This document shows, piece by piece, positions 36,165 to 48,680 of a DNA stretch of 64,000 bases. The stretch lies in the NCBI GenBank assembly GCA_022749755.1, contig CM040450.1, forward strand, positions 6,810,913 to 6,874,912, given 5' to 3'. Source of the DNA: Azadirachta indica. Taxonomy: Eukaryota; Streptophyta; Magnoliopsida; Sapindales; Meliaceae. The translations under genes were made by a program, and so were the position numbers. The notes beneath the pieces are model-generated. The model did not search any database and was not told where the DNA came from. It was given only the letters and a program-made list of their open reading frames with translations. The stretch's first letter is position 1. Each line of letters starts with the position of its first letter.

Positions 36165-36428
36165 TATTGGCTATCTTTGGTGTTGATATTTCTGAGTTAA
36201 CTTGGTGGTCTGAACCTTCTAATGAGATTGTTAGTCTTTTTTCATAAGATGAGTTGAGATTTCTTTTTTATCGGTTTGCGTGAGCCTGAGTGTTTGTTCA
36301 TTTGTATCTTTTGTTGTTTTTCTTTCCAGAGACTCAGTTTCATGTCCTTCTCTCTTAGTGTTATCTTTTTTTTATTTATTTTTTATTAATTTAACTCAAT
36401 AATGAGGTTTTGCTTAAAAAAAATGATT
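36165..36428 (+). mobile_element. Possible 5'-truncated LINE 3' end
   Basis: A T/G-rich stretch ending AATAATGAGGTTTTGCTT followed by an A-run (about 36,416-36,423), which resembles the 3' ends and poly(A) tails of plant LINEs. The duplicated ArgJ flank resumes directly after it. No coding part of a LINE remains. Confidence 0.35.
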
Positions 36429-37200
36429 TAACTTTAATTGTATTTGATTATGATTAAAACAAATGGTCAAAACCCACCAATTTTTACATTCTTGTTTTCA
36501 TTTAAATGATTTGATTTTAATTACATTTAATTCTGATTTAATTGTCAGTTTGTCATTAAGGCAACAAAACCTAATGCTATTTGGTTTGGCATAATGGTTG
36601 TTTGGTTCTATATGTTATTGCTCTAAGCTTTCGTTTGATACAAGAGATTATTTAAATGAAAAAAATAATTAAATTTAATTATTTGAGAAATTGATACAAA
36701 TATATGTGATTTAAAAAGTTGTATTCAAAATAAATTGAACAAATAAATAACTAAATTTTATTATAATAATTTCTAATTTAAATTTAATTAAATTTTATAT
36801 TAAATTTAAAATTAATGCTATTTGTTAAGTAATAAAAAAATTAATATCAATGAATAAATATTAAATTTTATTGTAATAATTTGTATTTTAAATTAAATTT
36901 AGAATTAATATTATTTGTTAGGTAATTAAAAAAATTGATATAAATAGACTAAATGAGTTTTTTCAATTGATATAAATGAGCCAAACGGGTTTTTTTGTAT
37001 TTTATTGTTTTAGGTCAAGGATGGCCCTTTACAGACTCGAGTCAAGCACCGCTCATGGGCTTTATTTCGGCCCAACTCAATCCAACAACGTACCAGGCCA
37101 AGCTAAACCTTGTTAAATTGTATTATTACTATTTATAGGCTGGGCTGGGTTGGGTTTCGATCTATTTGGCCCATTCACAACCACTAACTTGGGGTATAAG
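36425..37200. repeat. Upstream flank of copy D, distal part
   Basis: Aligns with 7,590-7,985 and 18,040-18,770, including AAGGCAACAAAACCTAATGC and the GGCCCA-type patch at 37,010-37,190. It is separated from its proximal part by the block at 33,344-36,424. Confidence 0.6.
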
Positions 37201-37249
37201 ACAACTTTGTAACAATTTCTATCATTGAATTCAGAATTATTTTCAATTT

Positions 37250-40200
37250 TACCCTTAAATTTATTAACAATCTTTACAAATAATTTAAATTTTTTAAAAG
37301 TCATCAACAATAACTCAATTAACAGCAAATGATCATTATCTTTAATGGTTTTTGAGAAAAAGGCAAATTTACCCTTACTGAAGTTATCATTACGTGAGAA
37401 AAGTCGAAAAAAACCCTATTTGATGAAAAAGATCGAATTACCCTTGTAAGTGTAGTAAGCAAATAATGTATACCTGAAAAAAAAAAGTAATATATTTTAT
37501 ATGTAGATTAAAAATAAATTAATAATCCACCTGGGAAGGTAAATTAGGCCAAATTGAATATATCAGATATTAATTTGTAATCCACTGTTAGAGTCCAACG
37601 GTTGAGAAGGAAATTTGAAATTGAAATTGAATTTGATAGTTGGAACAACCATTATATATTTGAAGCAACCACTTATTCTTCACACACATATTTAGTTAGT
37701 GAACCTCATTGTCACAAGCCATAAAACACCATAGCAACAAAATGCCTTATATGCATTATCTACATCTCTTTCAAACACAATCATCCAAGAACATGAGATC
37801 AATAGAGGTGTACTAAAGTTTCATAACAAAACATGTGAGTGTGGTTTGAGAGCATCTGTGCTAATCTCATAATCATTAAACAAGCCATATAAATTTTATT
37901 ATTGTTGTCAAAAGAATATTTTTCTATAGATGGTGGAAGCCTACAATGGATGAATGTGATGCAATTACAACAAGAATGTACAGAAGGGACAACACTAAAG
38001 AACCTGTCTAAGAATTCTATGAAGACACGTACAATGGCAAAGCATTCAAAAGATGAGAGAGATGCACCAAGACCTTAAGATGCTTCTACACATCATAATC
38101 ACACTATTGATAATATGCATCATTGTAACATTAAGGATTCCAATCAATTAATAGAAAATTAACCTTCTATGTAAGGACCCATTACATGTAAGCTACTGTC
38201 AGTGACATGAATCCAACTTTTTCTATATTAATATAAGAAAATGAGTTTTTGAGTTTGTATCACATTCTTGAATATACAACAAATATCTATTCTATCACCC
38301 ATAACTCCTAAACTAATATTTATAAGCTGAAATATATAAAAAGATACAAAAAAAGGCAACTTACATAGTACCACATAAACCAGTGCAATGCATATCATAC
38401 TTACAAAATAACATAAAAGAAGCACCCTTTGCTAGATTGTTTATGTTAAGGCATTGCAATTGATGAATAGATACTGTGTAGCAGTATGGAAGTTGTACTC
38501 CTAAACTATATTAGATTTCCATTCACAAAAGGCCACCTAAACTACCATTTACAAAAACCTGATTTTACATTCATAAAAAGCTAACTGATCTTCCATTCAT
38601 AAAAAGCTAACTATACTTCCATTCACAAAAAGCTAACTATACTTCCATTTACAAGAAACTAACTGTAGAATCTCTCACTCACAAAAAGCTAACTATATAT
38701 TTTGTTGTTATTGTTGTTAGTTCCAATTTATTATGATTATTTCCCGTGTATACATATGTGTAGATAATTTATAACAATAACAATTAATTTGTTAAATTAT
38801 GAAATAAAATTCTCTCAAAAAAAGTCATATAAGAAAACTGAATATATAGTTACCTTATTAGTAAATGCATTAGTACCTTCGTCTTGTTTAATCTTGTTGT
38901 TGTGCTCTAACTTGACCTAACTATTGGCTCAAAACTAATATACTTATCCTTTCAGAGGCCAGAATGCACTTCCCTTGAACTGTAAGGCAATCATTTGTTG
39001 CCACCCTCTTTCTTGCTAGATTAACCCTTAAAGTGCTACTTTGACTTCCCAAGTTTCTAATGTATTCAGGGTGGTTTATTGCTTCTGGTTGTTTATGTAC
39101 TATGCCTGCGACACCTAGATTGTATAGATAGTTGTGATAATATGTTGTGCTACATATTTATTAGAACTTCAAAATTAGTTTGGGTATCACCTGATGCACT
39201 GTCAGTTCTCTTGTCAGCTAGTTATGCGTGCATAACTCTAACATTATCCTATTCATCATGCAACATGATTAAAAACATATCACATGCAATATTTGCTACA
39301 AGTTATCTAGGGAGATAGGTAAAAAAAGTGTCCAAAAAAAGACACTTGAACAAGAAACTAATGAATCGTGGTGTCTTTCATGGGCAGTGGAAATGACAAA
39401 CAGAATACAAAACCAAGTAATTGAGGTAAAAGGCATGCTTGAGTCATTTCACATTTAATAAATTATATATTTCAAATCTTTATGGCCTCAATAGAAATTT
39501 CTTAAAACTAATAAGCTTGGCAACAGATTGTGCAATTGTATAATACCAATCTTAAAAGGTATAACATGCATGGCAAAAGTAGATATTTGAATTCTTGTAA
39601 ATCTGCCCAAATATAATATTGATGGAGAATGGTAAAGTCTTTGCTAGTTCCCATCCCACACTATAAAAATAAAAAAAAATGTAGCCAAATTTTATATATT
39701 TCAGATCTTAGCATCCACCATATAGATTTATAGTGAAACAAATGCATAAAGGTCAAAATGGATGGGGATGACAAAGAATAAAGGTCATTAGTAGTAAGCC
39801 TTGAGTCTTGCAATATTTTTAATGTTAAATCGAAGCTTCAAATGTGAGCTTAGCATAAGCACGTAAAAAACAAGAAAATTAAAGTCAAGACAAAATAAAA
39901 AGCACTAGCCTACAACTACCAACAACTGGTGTTTTATTTGAGTGAATTAATCCCAACTCTAAGAAAATGGGAACTATATTTTAAATATGTCAAAGCATCA
40001 CTTGATACGTATTAAAGGACTTTACATCTATTCAACACTAATATGGAGGCACATTAACATACTTATGTACCTAAACTGTAATCATATTACATATGACAAG
40101 TATTTTATTTCAACCAGCTTTTTCCTAAACTAAGATATAGCTTCTCTGTATTGTAATGTTAATAACTAAATAGCTAACTTAACATAGACATATGCATACT

Positions 40201-40770
40201 CATAAACTAGTCAGATATTAAATTGCTTTGACATGTATGTTCACAAATTGATGAGTTATGTAAATAATTATGAATTTGGCCTGAGATATGCTGCTAATGT
40301 CACCCTTGCAACTGGATAGAAGATTACTGCATAGAACAAAACTAGACAATCAGAACAAATATAACTCTCTTTTTGAAAATTTAGCTGAATATGTATTATC
40401 ACAAACACTGATATATGCATTGTCACAAACTTCAACTGATACATATGCATATTCAAAATCTAAGAAAGCTATCAAAGTGGGTGGGCAGGTCTTGGTTGAT
40501 GTCTTATAGTGAATGCAAACTAAAAAACCCATAGAGTAGATCTTGTAAATGACAGCACATAGTAGAAAGTGCTTAGACAAGTGTATCGAACTTAATCTCA
40601 ACCATATATATATTGAGTTACCAAAACAGAATAAAAAATGTATAGTTAGGGTCGGTCTTTATAATTCCTACCATATGCATACTAAGATACAAAAATAAAA
40701 AGAACAATGCATAGTATGCCAACTGCACTTCTACCATGTGCATATTCAAAGACCAATACATGAATAAGTT
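37250..40770. other. Intergenic stretch without recognised gene
   Basis: About 3.5 kb of moderately AT-rich sequence. Short open frames (for example 39,079-39,318 plus and 40,350-40,601 minus) carry no motifs I recognise. It contains the short tandem repeat at 38,517-38,700. Confidence 0.5.
38517..38700. repeat. ~26-bp tandem repeat, about six degenerate units
   Basis: Units of the form CTTCCATTCACAAAAAGCTAACTATA recur at about 26-30-bp spacing with substitutions. The repeats abut each other without unique spacers, so this is a minisatellite. Confidence 0.8.
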
Positions 40771-42315
40771 TTACAAGTTGTCACAATAAAACTTTACCCG
40801 ATATCGCCTTATCATTTTGTTGGCATTGGTTGGATGAACTGGGTAACCTCTTTTGTTATGGCTATATTGGTCACAAACACTGTACTTCAAAGTATATCTC
40901 CTCCTGTGAGCAAGGACTTCATTAGCCTTTTTTATTCTATTTAGTTTTGGCTTGCCTAGTGGCTTTTTAACTTGTGGAAGCAGAATTTCTTCAGCATCAA
41001 CCTGTTGCCATATGCTTTTGTCTGACAATGGATGAATCATACCAACATAAGCGCTCAGGTAAGTTTCTTTCTTGTAGCTTACATCCATAAAGTCACTTGT
41101 ATTCCAATCACTTTAGATTGTGCATGGCAACGTATGTTTACATGGAATGCCACTGACACTGCAATGTTAACCTACCCCTCTCTACCTTTAGTCTTTGCAT
41201 TCTAAATCCTTCCTTAATGGTGTGGTCTTTCAACGCAGATGTCATCTTGGCCATACTCCTAAAATACATGGTAACTCTTAATTAATCCCATCCATCTTCA
41301 ACCTTATACAAATTCTTCTTGACATCTTTAAGTATATTGTTCAGGCGGTCTTCAATATTAGAATCAAAACAAAGTCCACAATCATTGTCATCAGATTCAT
41401 ATGTAGAGAGTAGCACATCTTTTTCTTCAGTATTGCTTGGTTTATTGCTTATACTTAGACCTTGCCTTGATTACTTTTTTTTGCCTTACTAGTAAGACCA
41501 TTATTTAATTCATCATCAATGGATGAATCAAAATAAACACTATCAATGCCTTATTGTTGTGCTAATGGTTAACATATTTCTGGGCTTGGAATACTTGAGA
41601 TTACGCGTCCTATATAAAGGGAATCTTATCTTCTATAAGTGATGTGTTTTGTTAGCTGTTTTGGGAGGTTGATTGTTGCTCTGTTTATGGAAAACCTCAC
41701 AAGTATTTGAGGCCATGTTTTAGACTTCTATTTATATTTGTATAGGAGTTTGGGTGCTAAAGGGTGTTTATTCAGGCATGTTAAATTAACTGTTTGTAGA
41801 GGTTTTAAACCATTGAGGGGGAGGGAAGCAATCATCATACAAATGGACATTTGAGCTACCACTCGAATAATTGCCATCTAAACCACTTACCTTAAGAGCT
41901 ATATAAATCTTTACATACTTGAGAAGCAATAGCCTTATCTTGTGCACGCATCTATTCTTGTTCATGTAACTAGGATTCAGAATATGTGTATTGTTGGTCT
42001 ATAAACAATGTCTTTTTCTCTAGCAATTTCATTGCAAATGGAAGAACCGCACATTCCTATACCCACGATCAATGTGTGCCTTTTAAATGTCCAAAAATCT
42101 TTGTCATCAACAACCACAAAATTATTCTTATCCTATGGTTGTACGATATGTAAATTAAATTTTTCGTCAAACAAAATATTCCTTTTTAGTGCAAGGTTGG
42201 TGATACTGTTGATAACCACCAATCTATTGCACGTATCTGGATATTGCCATTTTAGATTATAGCTTAAACCCATAACATTGGCCTTCATTCGAATTTGAGA
42301 GTCCTTGCTTTCCAT
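40771..42315 (-). pseudogene. Mutator-like transposase relic (N- and C-terminal parts)
   Basis: On the minus strand, 42,315-42,030 begins MESKDSQIRMKANVMGLSYN and resembles the N-terminal PB1-like part of MULE proteins. At about 41,180-41,100 a SWIM-type zinc-finger segment reads CSVSGIPCKHTLPC, then a stop. The frame at 41,088-40,771 (YKKETYLSAYVGMIHPL, then CDQY-type knuckle residues) is the usual C-terminal tail. The central DDE transposase domain is not seen, so this is an internally deleted relic. Confidence 0.65.
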
Positions 42316-42364
42316 ATTGTCCTACAAAAAGAAGATATTTTAGTGTTCTCATACTATTACATGC

Positions 42365-42391
42365 CAACACAACACAACACAACACAACACA
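42365..42391. repeat. (ACAAC)n pentanucleotide microsatellite
   Basis: Five to six uninterrupted ACAAC units. The surrounding 42,320-43,390 is AT-rich with no supported gene. Confidence 0.9.
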
Positions 42392-43389
42392 ATATACAAC
42401 TCATTTTACAAAATCAAATACGATTACACAGTTCAAAATAAATGGAAACCCATAACAAAAAATTCATAACTCAATACAAAAATAACACCGTGTACTATAA
42501 CAAAACACTCAAGCATACCCATAAGTCAGTATAAAAACCTATAAATCACAAATAAATTAAGACTCACCTTACAACGCCAAATACCATCACAAAGTTCCAA
42601 CAGAATGGAAACCCATAACCAAAAAATTATAACCCAATAGAAAAACAATATTATAAAAACCCATAAATTATAATAAAAACTTGCACAACAACATTTTCTT
42701 ACCATTATTTTACATTCATATAGTGTCTACTAAAACCTATAACCAAAAATCATTAACAATCAATGCAAATCACATATGCACGTTGAATATTGAACCTAAA
42801 AAGTCTCAACAAATATTTGTTTTGCAATGCGCTAAAACGGGTTTTGTGGTGTGTTTGAAGGGGAGGGAGAGAAAAGGGTAGCGGCTTAGGGTTAGGGTGG
42901 TTTTTATTATGCTGTCAGTTTTAAAAATGCTAAGGTTGTAATTGTTGTTTTAGATTTTTATAAGATGTAAGGCATGTTGATCATTGTACATATACTGTTA
43001 AATTTTAATGAACGGACGTTAAGAATTTATGGCTCATTTATATATTTTCAATCTTTTTTAACTATGATATAGCATCAGAATATTTCTTGTATCACAATAA
43101 AATACTAGTAAATTTAGAGTAGATAGTTGAAAATAATCCTAATTTTTACCGGTGATTTAGTTTTCTTATTTGATTGCTTTAAACTTTTCATTTTTTTCTT
43201 TTGATGTAGTTGGGAAAGATTCAAAATAACTATGAATAGAAAATTTGACTTATGTTTTTTTAATACCTTAATTTTTTTTATTAATTTCCTTTTTTATATA
43301 TCTCTTTTTAGAAGGGATTAGAATCGACGAATCAGAAATAATTAATTAAAAATAAAAATATTATTATTTTATATAATATACATATATAT

Positions 43390-45965
43390 ATTCTTAGATA
43401 ATTCCTTTCGTTCGATTTGCAATCCCTTTGTTAATAGCAGTGAGACTTTTGTTGTTTTTGACAACAGCAAAAGATTTCACTATATGTGGGGTTTTTCCTA
43501 GTATTTTATTGTTAAGTATATTTATGATTTTTTTAGTTGATTTTTCTATTCAAAAAATTGATCGAACTATTATTTATCAATTTGTATGGTCTTGGACCAT
43601 TAAAATGATTTTTTTCAAGTTCAGATACTTTATTGATCCACTTACTTCTCTTATGTTAATATCAATCACTATGATTGGTGTTATGTTACCACGCAACCAG
43701 CAAGTATACGGGGTCATATAAGTAGTATGGTGGTAAAAAAGGATTGTTGTACTCACAAGGACTGAGTTTTTTAAAATTTTAAACTAAATACTGCAATTAT
43801 GGTAAATCAATTTTATCTAGGCATATAATAATTGTATTAGTGAGAAAATATATAAAAAAATAAGAACAACTAAATTAATTAACAAAAATAGAAATTAGAA
43901 ATTAAAGCTAATAAATTGAGTGTGTGAAATTTGATATGAAAATGGTCCTATGATCTCGATTTCATCTAACCTTCATCATGTTTCTTTTAATTTGGAATTT
44001 GCGATGCTTTAATTTTTATTACACTAATCACAGGTTCTAATTAACCTCGTTTCCTTTTTCGAGTAATGAATTAAATCCTATATATAGTTAACCCAGCCAA
44101 TATCTGTATTTGACTTAATTAACTATACGTTCTTTTAGCCTAACATATTATTAACTCCTAGACAGTCATTCACCTCCCAATTACTTGGTTTTTCAATGTT
44201 AATAAGATTACCCATTTATTGAGGTCCTCTCGGACTCTCAATATGCTAAATTGTGTTTTCTAAATCCCATGAACAAATTAAATTATCCTTAGCACTCATT
44301 CATTTATGATTGATAAAATAATGCATCAAGCAACAAACTAGTAGCATTAAGAGCAAGAAAAATAGAAGTGATTAAAAAACTAATAATATTGACAAATTTT
44401 ACAATTAATCAAAACATGGTGTTGTTAGGTTACATCAACATCTTAGAACATAAAAATTTAGCCTAACAAATCAATAACCAATAACAAGTTTATTATGAAA
44501 TTCGTAATCCTTAAAATAATCAAGGCAAGAAAATCCGAATGAAACTTAAGACAAATGATAGGTTGAAAAGAATAAACAAGTGATGGAGAGGCTTCGACAA
44601 TCAATCTTTAAGTCTTCTCCTAAAGCCTTTAAAATGATGAATTCTACCTCTTCTCTCTTTAGAATTTTTCTCTCTTGTTTTGCCCTTTCTTACTCTAAAA
44701 ACTAAACTTTCCAATTTTCAATAGTGGCTAATGATTGGGAATGAATAAAACCTAGGACAACACCAAATCTAACCATCCATGGGAGATCCAATGGTCCAAA
44801 ATGGGCTAAAAAAGCAAGAAAATGTTAGTTGGGTCTCGAACGACATATGCGTGGTTGAAGGTGCACTTGTGCTGCACTTAGCATGCTCTTGCCACTCCTT
44901 TTGATGCTGATGCTCCTTCAAATTTTGGATTTTTTGCAATTTAGTCCCTAATTTCTTTACATTTTGGTGTTTGTTTTGATGACTTGTCTTTTAGTCCTCG
45001 TTTTTATGCCACTAATTATCTTGGATTGACATTCTTTATATTTTTGCACAAAAACATAAAATTTGATCAAAATAACACCAGAGCTTGAGAATTTGCGCAT
45101 ATATTTAAGTTTGAAAATTTAAGATAAGTAAGTAAAATGCTCACTTATTAGCTAAGATTCTGGTTCTTATTTATATTAACAATTATATATCTTACAATCA
45201 AGGATATTTGAGATTTTTTGCTTATATGAGTTTTGCTAATACATCAACGTTGGGATTAGTTATAAGTGCGAATTTCAGACAAATTTATATTTTTTGAGAA
45301 TTGGTTGGAATGTGTACTTGTCTATTAATAGGATTTTAGTTCACACAACTTCTTATGGTGAGCACTTGTCAAAAAACATTTGTAACTAATCGTGTAGGGG
45401 CTTTGGATTATTATTAGGAATCTTAAGTTTTCATTGGATAACGAGTAGTTTTGAATTTCGATATCTTTATCCAAATTGTTAACTTCGTCTATAAATCTTT
45501 TACATGAAAATGTAAATCATTTTTTTGATTCATATAAAGTTTTCTAAAATACAACCTTTTCGTCAGTATAAAGTATTTTAGACTATTTATACCTTACTTT
45601 TATATAAGCCCTTTTATTCATCTTTATAAAATCAAAAGATATACTTAATTTATTTGCTAAACAAGGACCTAAGAAAATTCTAAATAATCAATATTCTATA
45701 TGATTAGTCCTATAATCACACTTATATAAATGCTTTTTATACAAGATCCTTAATAGAAGGAATAAGAGTATTAGCTAAACTAATTCATTTGTTTGATACA
45801 TGAGTAATTGATGGAATTACAGATAGGGTTGATATTCTGAGTTCTTTTTTTATAAGGTCTAAAATATTTAGGGGGAAGTCGTCTCTCTTTTTATCCTTTA
45901 TTATATTTATTTTCTCTATTAGTCTTGTTATAAGTTACTTCTTTTTCTTTTCAAATTTATGAATT
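43390..45965 (+). pseudogene. ndhF: NUPT ndhF (NADH dehydrogenase-like subunit 5) relic, split
   Basis: The first part has SWTIKMIFFKFRYFIDPLTS, matching the N-terminal region of NdhF, a membrane subunit of the plastid NDH complex. It is cut by an insert at about 43,690-45,165 and resumes with VLIYI-, [12 protein letters not shown] and FWELVGMC-like sequence containing frameshifts. The C-terminal part (LTKGIR-like, about 45,750-45,960) follows after an internal deletion. The start codon region is missing. Confidence 0.9.
43690..45165. mobile_element. Unclassified ~1.47-kb insertion within NUPT ndhF
   Basis: Interrupts ndhF between the codons before and after ATGATTGG / TCTGGTTCTTATT. It opens with a motif close to CAACCAGCAAGTATACGGGG and closes near AAATGCTCACTTATTA. 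No reverse transcriptase, transposase or LTR pair is visible, and a target duplication is not clear. It is non-plastid DNA that arrived after the NUPT. Confidence 0.7.
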
Positions 45966-46972
45966 TTCTTATTCCTACCTAGATAAGAAGTTTCAGAAAC
46001 AAAGCCATTTTTATGATATATCTCTCTAATGAGAAAGTGGAGTTCATGCTTTGTTTTTCCATTCACTCTGATCTTTTCTATTTCCTTAATTTTGTTCAGA
46101 TCCTCCTTTTTTTTCCAAAAAAAATGGAAGAAGAAGGATTTTTTCAGTGGATACCTTTTGTTCTTGTTTAGTCCCCTCCTTTAGAAAGTTGTTTCTATTT
46201 CTCCATTTGTTTCTTCCTCCATTTCTGAGGTTTCTTTCAATACTTAGTAAAAATAGATGATAACATTATGCCTAAAAAATAAATATAGGTAATAAATAAA
46301 AGAACACTAAAGCTTTAAGCTATAGAATTTGTCAATTTTGACATAAGCACAAAGTACTTATTAAATTGAATAAGTATATTAGACTTAATAGAATTCTTTT
46401 ATGGTATTTAAAGTAATACCAATCCAACCTATTTTATGAATAAAATGTAACCAATTAACTAACCAACAAAACTATATGTTGCAAATAACATCTTGTTATT
46501 GTATCAAAACATATAAAGTTTGACTAATATGGCTAACATTGAACTTGGTAAAATGAAATAGTTGAATAACTGAAAAATGAGATTATTCAAGAATACACAT
46601 GGAATGCTAAGATTACTTATTGAATTTCTGATAGTAGATCTATAATCAAAAGTAATTGTGATTGTTCCAAAAGATATGCTAGAGTTAGGACAATTATGGT
46701 ATGAGGTCTATCCGATGCCAAATGTAGAAGCACATAATAGGTCGAAATGAATATCATGAGTTGTCCCCCTCAATAAAACTGATTTTTGCTAATACCTTCT
46801 TCTTAGTTCCTTCTTCTCTTTCGTCCATAATTCAAGCTTTGACAAGTATGAGATAAGAAGGCCCTATAGAGAATATGGTCAAAATTCCATAATGGTGTTC
46901 GACCATAATGACTGAATTGATTATCTTTATGCATAAGGATAGATTTCCTAGTATAGAAGATTGAAAAATCAT
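45955..46972 (-). pseudogene. ycf1: NUPT ycf1 (tic214) 5' fragment relic
   Basis: Starts at the ATG on the minus strand at 46,972 (MIFQS-like) and runs about 1 kb through the part of ycf1 that lies in the inverted repeat, up to the ndhF 3' end. This is the normal IR/SSC junction layout. Many substitutions and frameshifts are present. Confidence 0.85.
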
Positions 46973-47110
46973 CAAAAACCTCTCTTTTTCCTTTTTTGTT
47001 TTGATTTTTGGATTATTTATATGATGATTTTTTAATTTGTCGTATATAGAAATAGAAACAGATAAACTGAAAATGGCATATCTTATGTCAATGACACCAA
47101 AGGGATATTA

Positions 47111-47285
47111 AGTAAATGGAATTGGGATATGGATGAAATATAATGAAATAGAGCCACTTTGAGGTTCCTTATCAAAGAAGGTTGGAATGAAGTCACTAAG
47201 TAAAGAGAATTGGGATATAGATGAAATATAATGAAATAGAGCCACTTTGAGGTTCCTTATCAAAGGAGGTTGGAATGAAGTCACT
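47111..47285. repeat. 88-bp tandem duplication in the ycf1-trnN spacer
   Basis: AGTAAATGGAATTGGGATAT at 47,111 recurs as AGTAAAGAGAATTGGGATAT at 47,199; the two units are nearly identical over their length. Known plastomes usually carry this once (from memory), so the duplication probably arose in the nucleus. Confidence 0.85.
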
Positions 47286-47382
47286 ACGAAGAAGTTCCAG
47301 GAGTTACAAAGGAAACTTTAAGTTCATATTGGTCATGGGTTGAGAATAGGATTGAACAATATGATAAAGAATCTCCCATAAT

Positions 47383-47454
47383 TCCTCAGTAGCTTAGTGG
47401 TAGAGTAGTCAATTGTTAACTAAGTGGTTGTAGGTTCGAATCTTAACTAGTTGT
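47383..47454 (+). pseudogene. trnN-GUU: NUPT trnN-GUU relic
   Basis: TCCTCAGTAGCTTAGTGGTA then GAGTAGTCAATTGTTAACTA keeps the GTT anticodon and the TTCGAAT loop. Compared with the usual plastid tRNA-Asn the differences are nearly all C-to-T or G-to-A, and the acceptor stem no longer pairs well. Confidence 0.9.
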
Positions 47455-47984
47455 AGATAATTTGTTTCATGTGTCTTTGTTCAATTGTAATCTATCTCAT
47501 CGTATCACATTTTATTCTACAATATTTGAGAATCACCATGAATACCTCAACATAAGTTTGGGATAATCCTTTGCTCTATAGTCCTTGGGTTATTTACAAT
47601 TATCCAATTAAGAATTCTTAGATATAATAGTATTAGCAAGTGCACCAAAGATACAATGATCGATTCTCCCAATAGGCCATAATTTCTTCGAGCAAAACAT
47701 ATTGACGAGGAATGCATTTTTATTATGCTGCTAATACTTGCTCTTTTATTCTGCCCAAGCTTGGTTAGGAAAAGTTATGGGTGTAAAACAAAAAAAAAAT
47801 GTCGATTTGGGTTGGGAATACTATATTTAAATTATTAAAAACCGTTAATGTTAAATTTAAAAAAAGTAAGGCTACTCCATTTCGACAAAAAACTAACATG
47901 TAAGTTCTATAACTTTAGGTCTACTATCCAGATTGTGATTTTCTACCCCTAGAGGGAAGAGTACTTCCTAAGAGTGAAGGTTGT

Positions 47985-48057
47985 AGACGAGGATGGATTC
48001 GAACCCCCGACACTGTAGTTTGTAGCCAAATACACCAATCCTCTGAGTTATAGGCCC
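47985..48057 (-). pseudogene. trnR-ACG: NUPT trnR-ACG relic
   Basis: The reverse complement reads GGCCTATAACTCAGAGGATT and ends GGGGGTTCGAATCCATCC-, matching plastid tRNA-Arg(ACG) with several transitions. The anticodon region reads TTTGGCTACAAAC, so the ACG anticodon has become ACA. Confidence 0.88.
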
Positions 48058-48306
48058 TGCCCCATCTCTACTAGATATGTTCCTAGAAGTACCCTAAAAA
48101 AAAGTAACATTTTCTCTTTGCAGCCATTTTGGGTTAAGAAGATAGGAGAGTACCTTTCTCTGTATAAGACCATGATGTATTACAAGGTGTTAAGTGGGAG
48201 AAAAGTATATCATAATTTGGGTTATGAATCAGATTACATTTTTAGCTTTCATTTTTTTTTTTGATATTGCAAATGTAATAAGAATGAGATGTGTTAAGAT
48301 TTTTAT

Positions 48307-48426
48307 CATCCTAGTGTTGAGCTATTTTTTCGCAAGACTTCTCCTATAGTATAATCACCAAGGTAAAGTTAACCACTAAGTTTGGGATTGACTGTTATGG
48401 TTCCTCTACACCTAGGACACCAAAAT
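48307..48426 (-). pseudogene. rrn5: NUPT 5S rRNA (rrn5) relic
   Basis: The reverse complement starts TATTTTGGTGTCCTAGGTGT and follows the 121-nt plastid 5S rRNA end to end with scattered transitions and a small deletion. Confidence 0.92.
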
Positions 48427-48680
48427 ATCAAACCATGAATGAAAAAAGGTATATGAGAAAAGAATATTGGCGAGTGATTGTGAGGCTCTAATTCTTGATT
48501 GAGGGGGATACCAAAGGTTTCCACCCTTCCATCCTTTAGATAAATAGAGAATGAGGGTCAAGCTTTTGGCTTTCATATTGTTAAAGAGTTGAACAATGAT
48601 TTTTTGTATTATCAAAAAGTTGGACAATGAAAATAAATAGAGAATGCTTGATCAAATTGTTCAGTTCATGTGGGAACAAG

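Noticed and set aside
38517..38700. Possible CRISPR-like array
   Set aside because: Units abut each other without unique spacers, and the DNA is plant nuclear; it is a minisatellite.
40268..40601. Overlapping plus and minus frames of 62-83 residues
   Set aside because: No motif, no splice context and no copy elsewhere in the window; open by chance.
43428..43721. 97-residue frame as a functional membrane protein
   Set aside because: It is the surviving N-terminal part of NUPT ndhF running into the insert at about 43,690.
48412..48627. 71-residue minus-strand frame
   Set aside because: Overlaps the 5S rRNA relic and its spacer.
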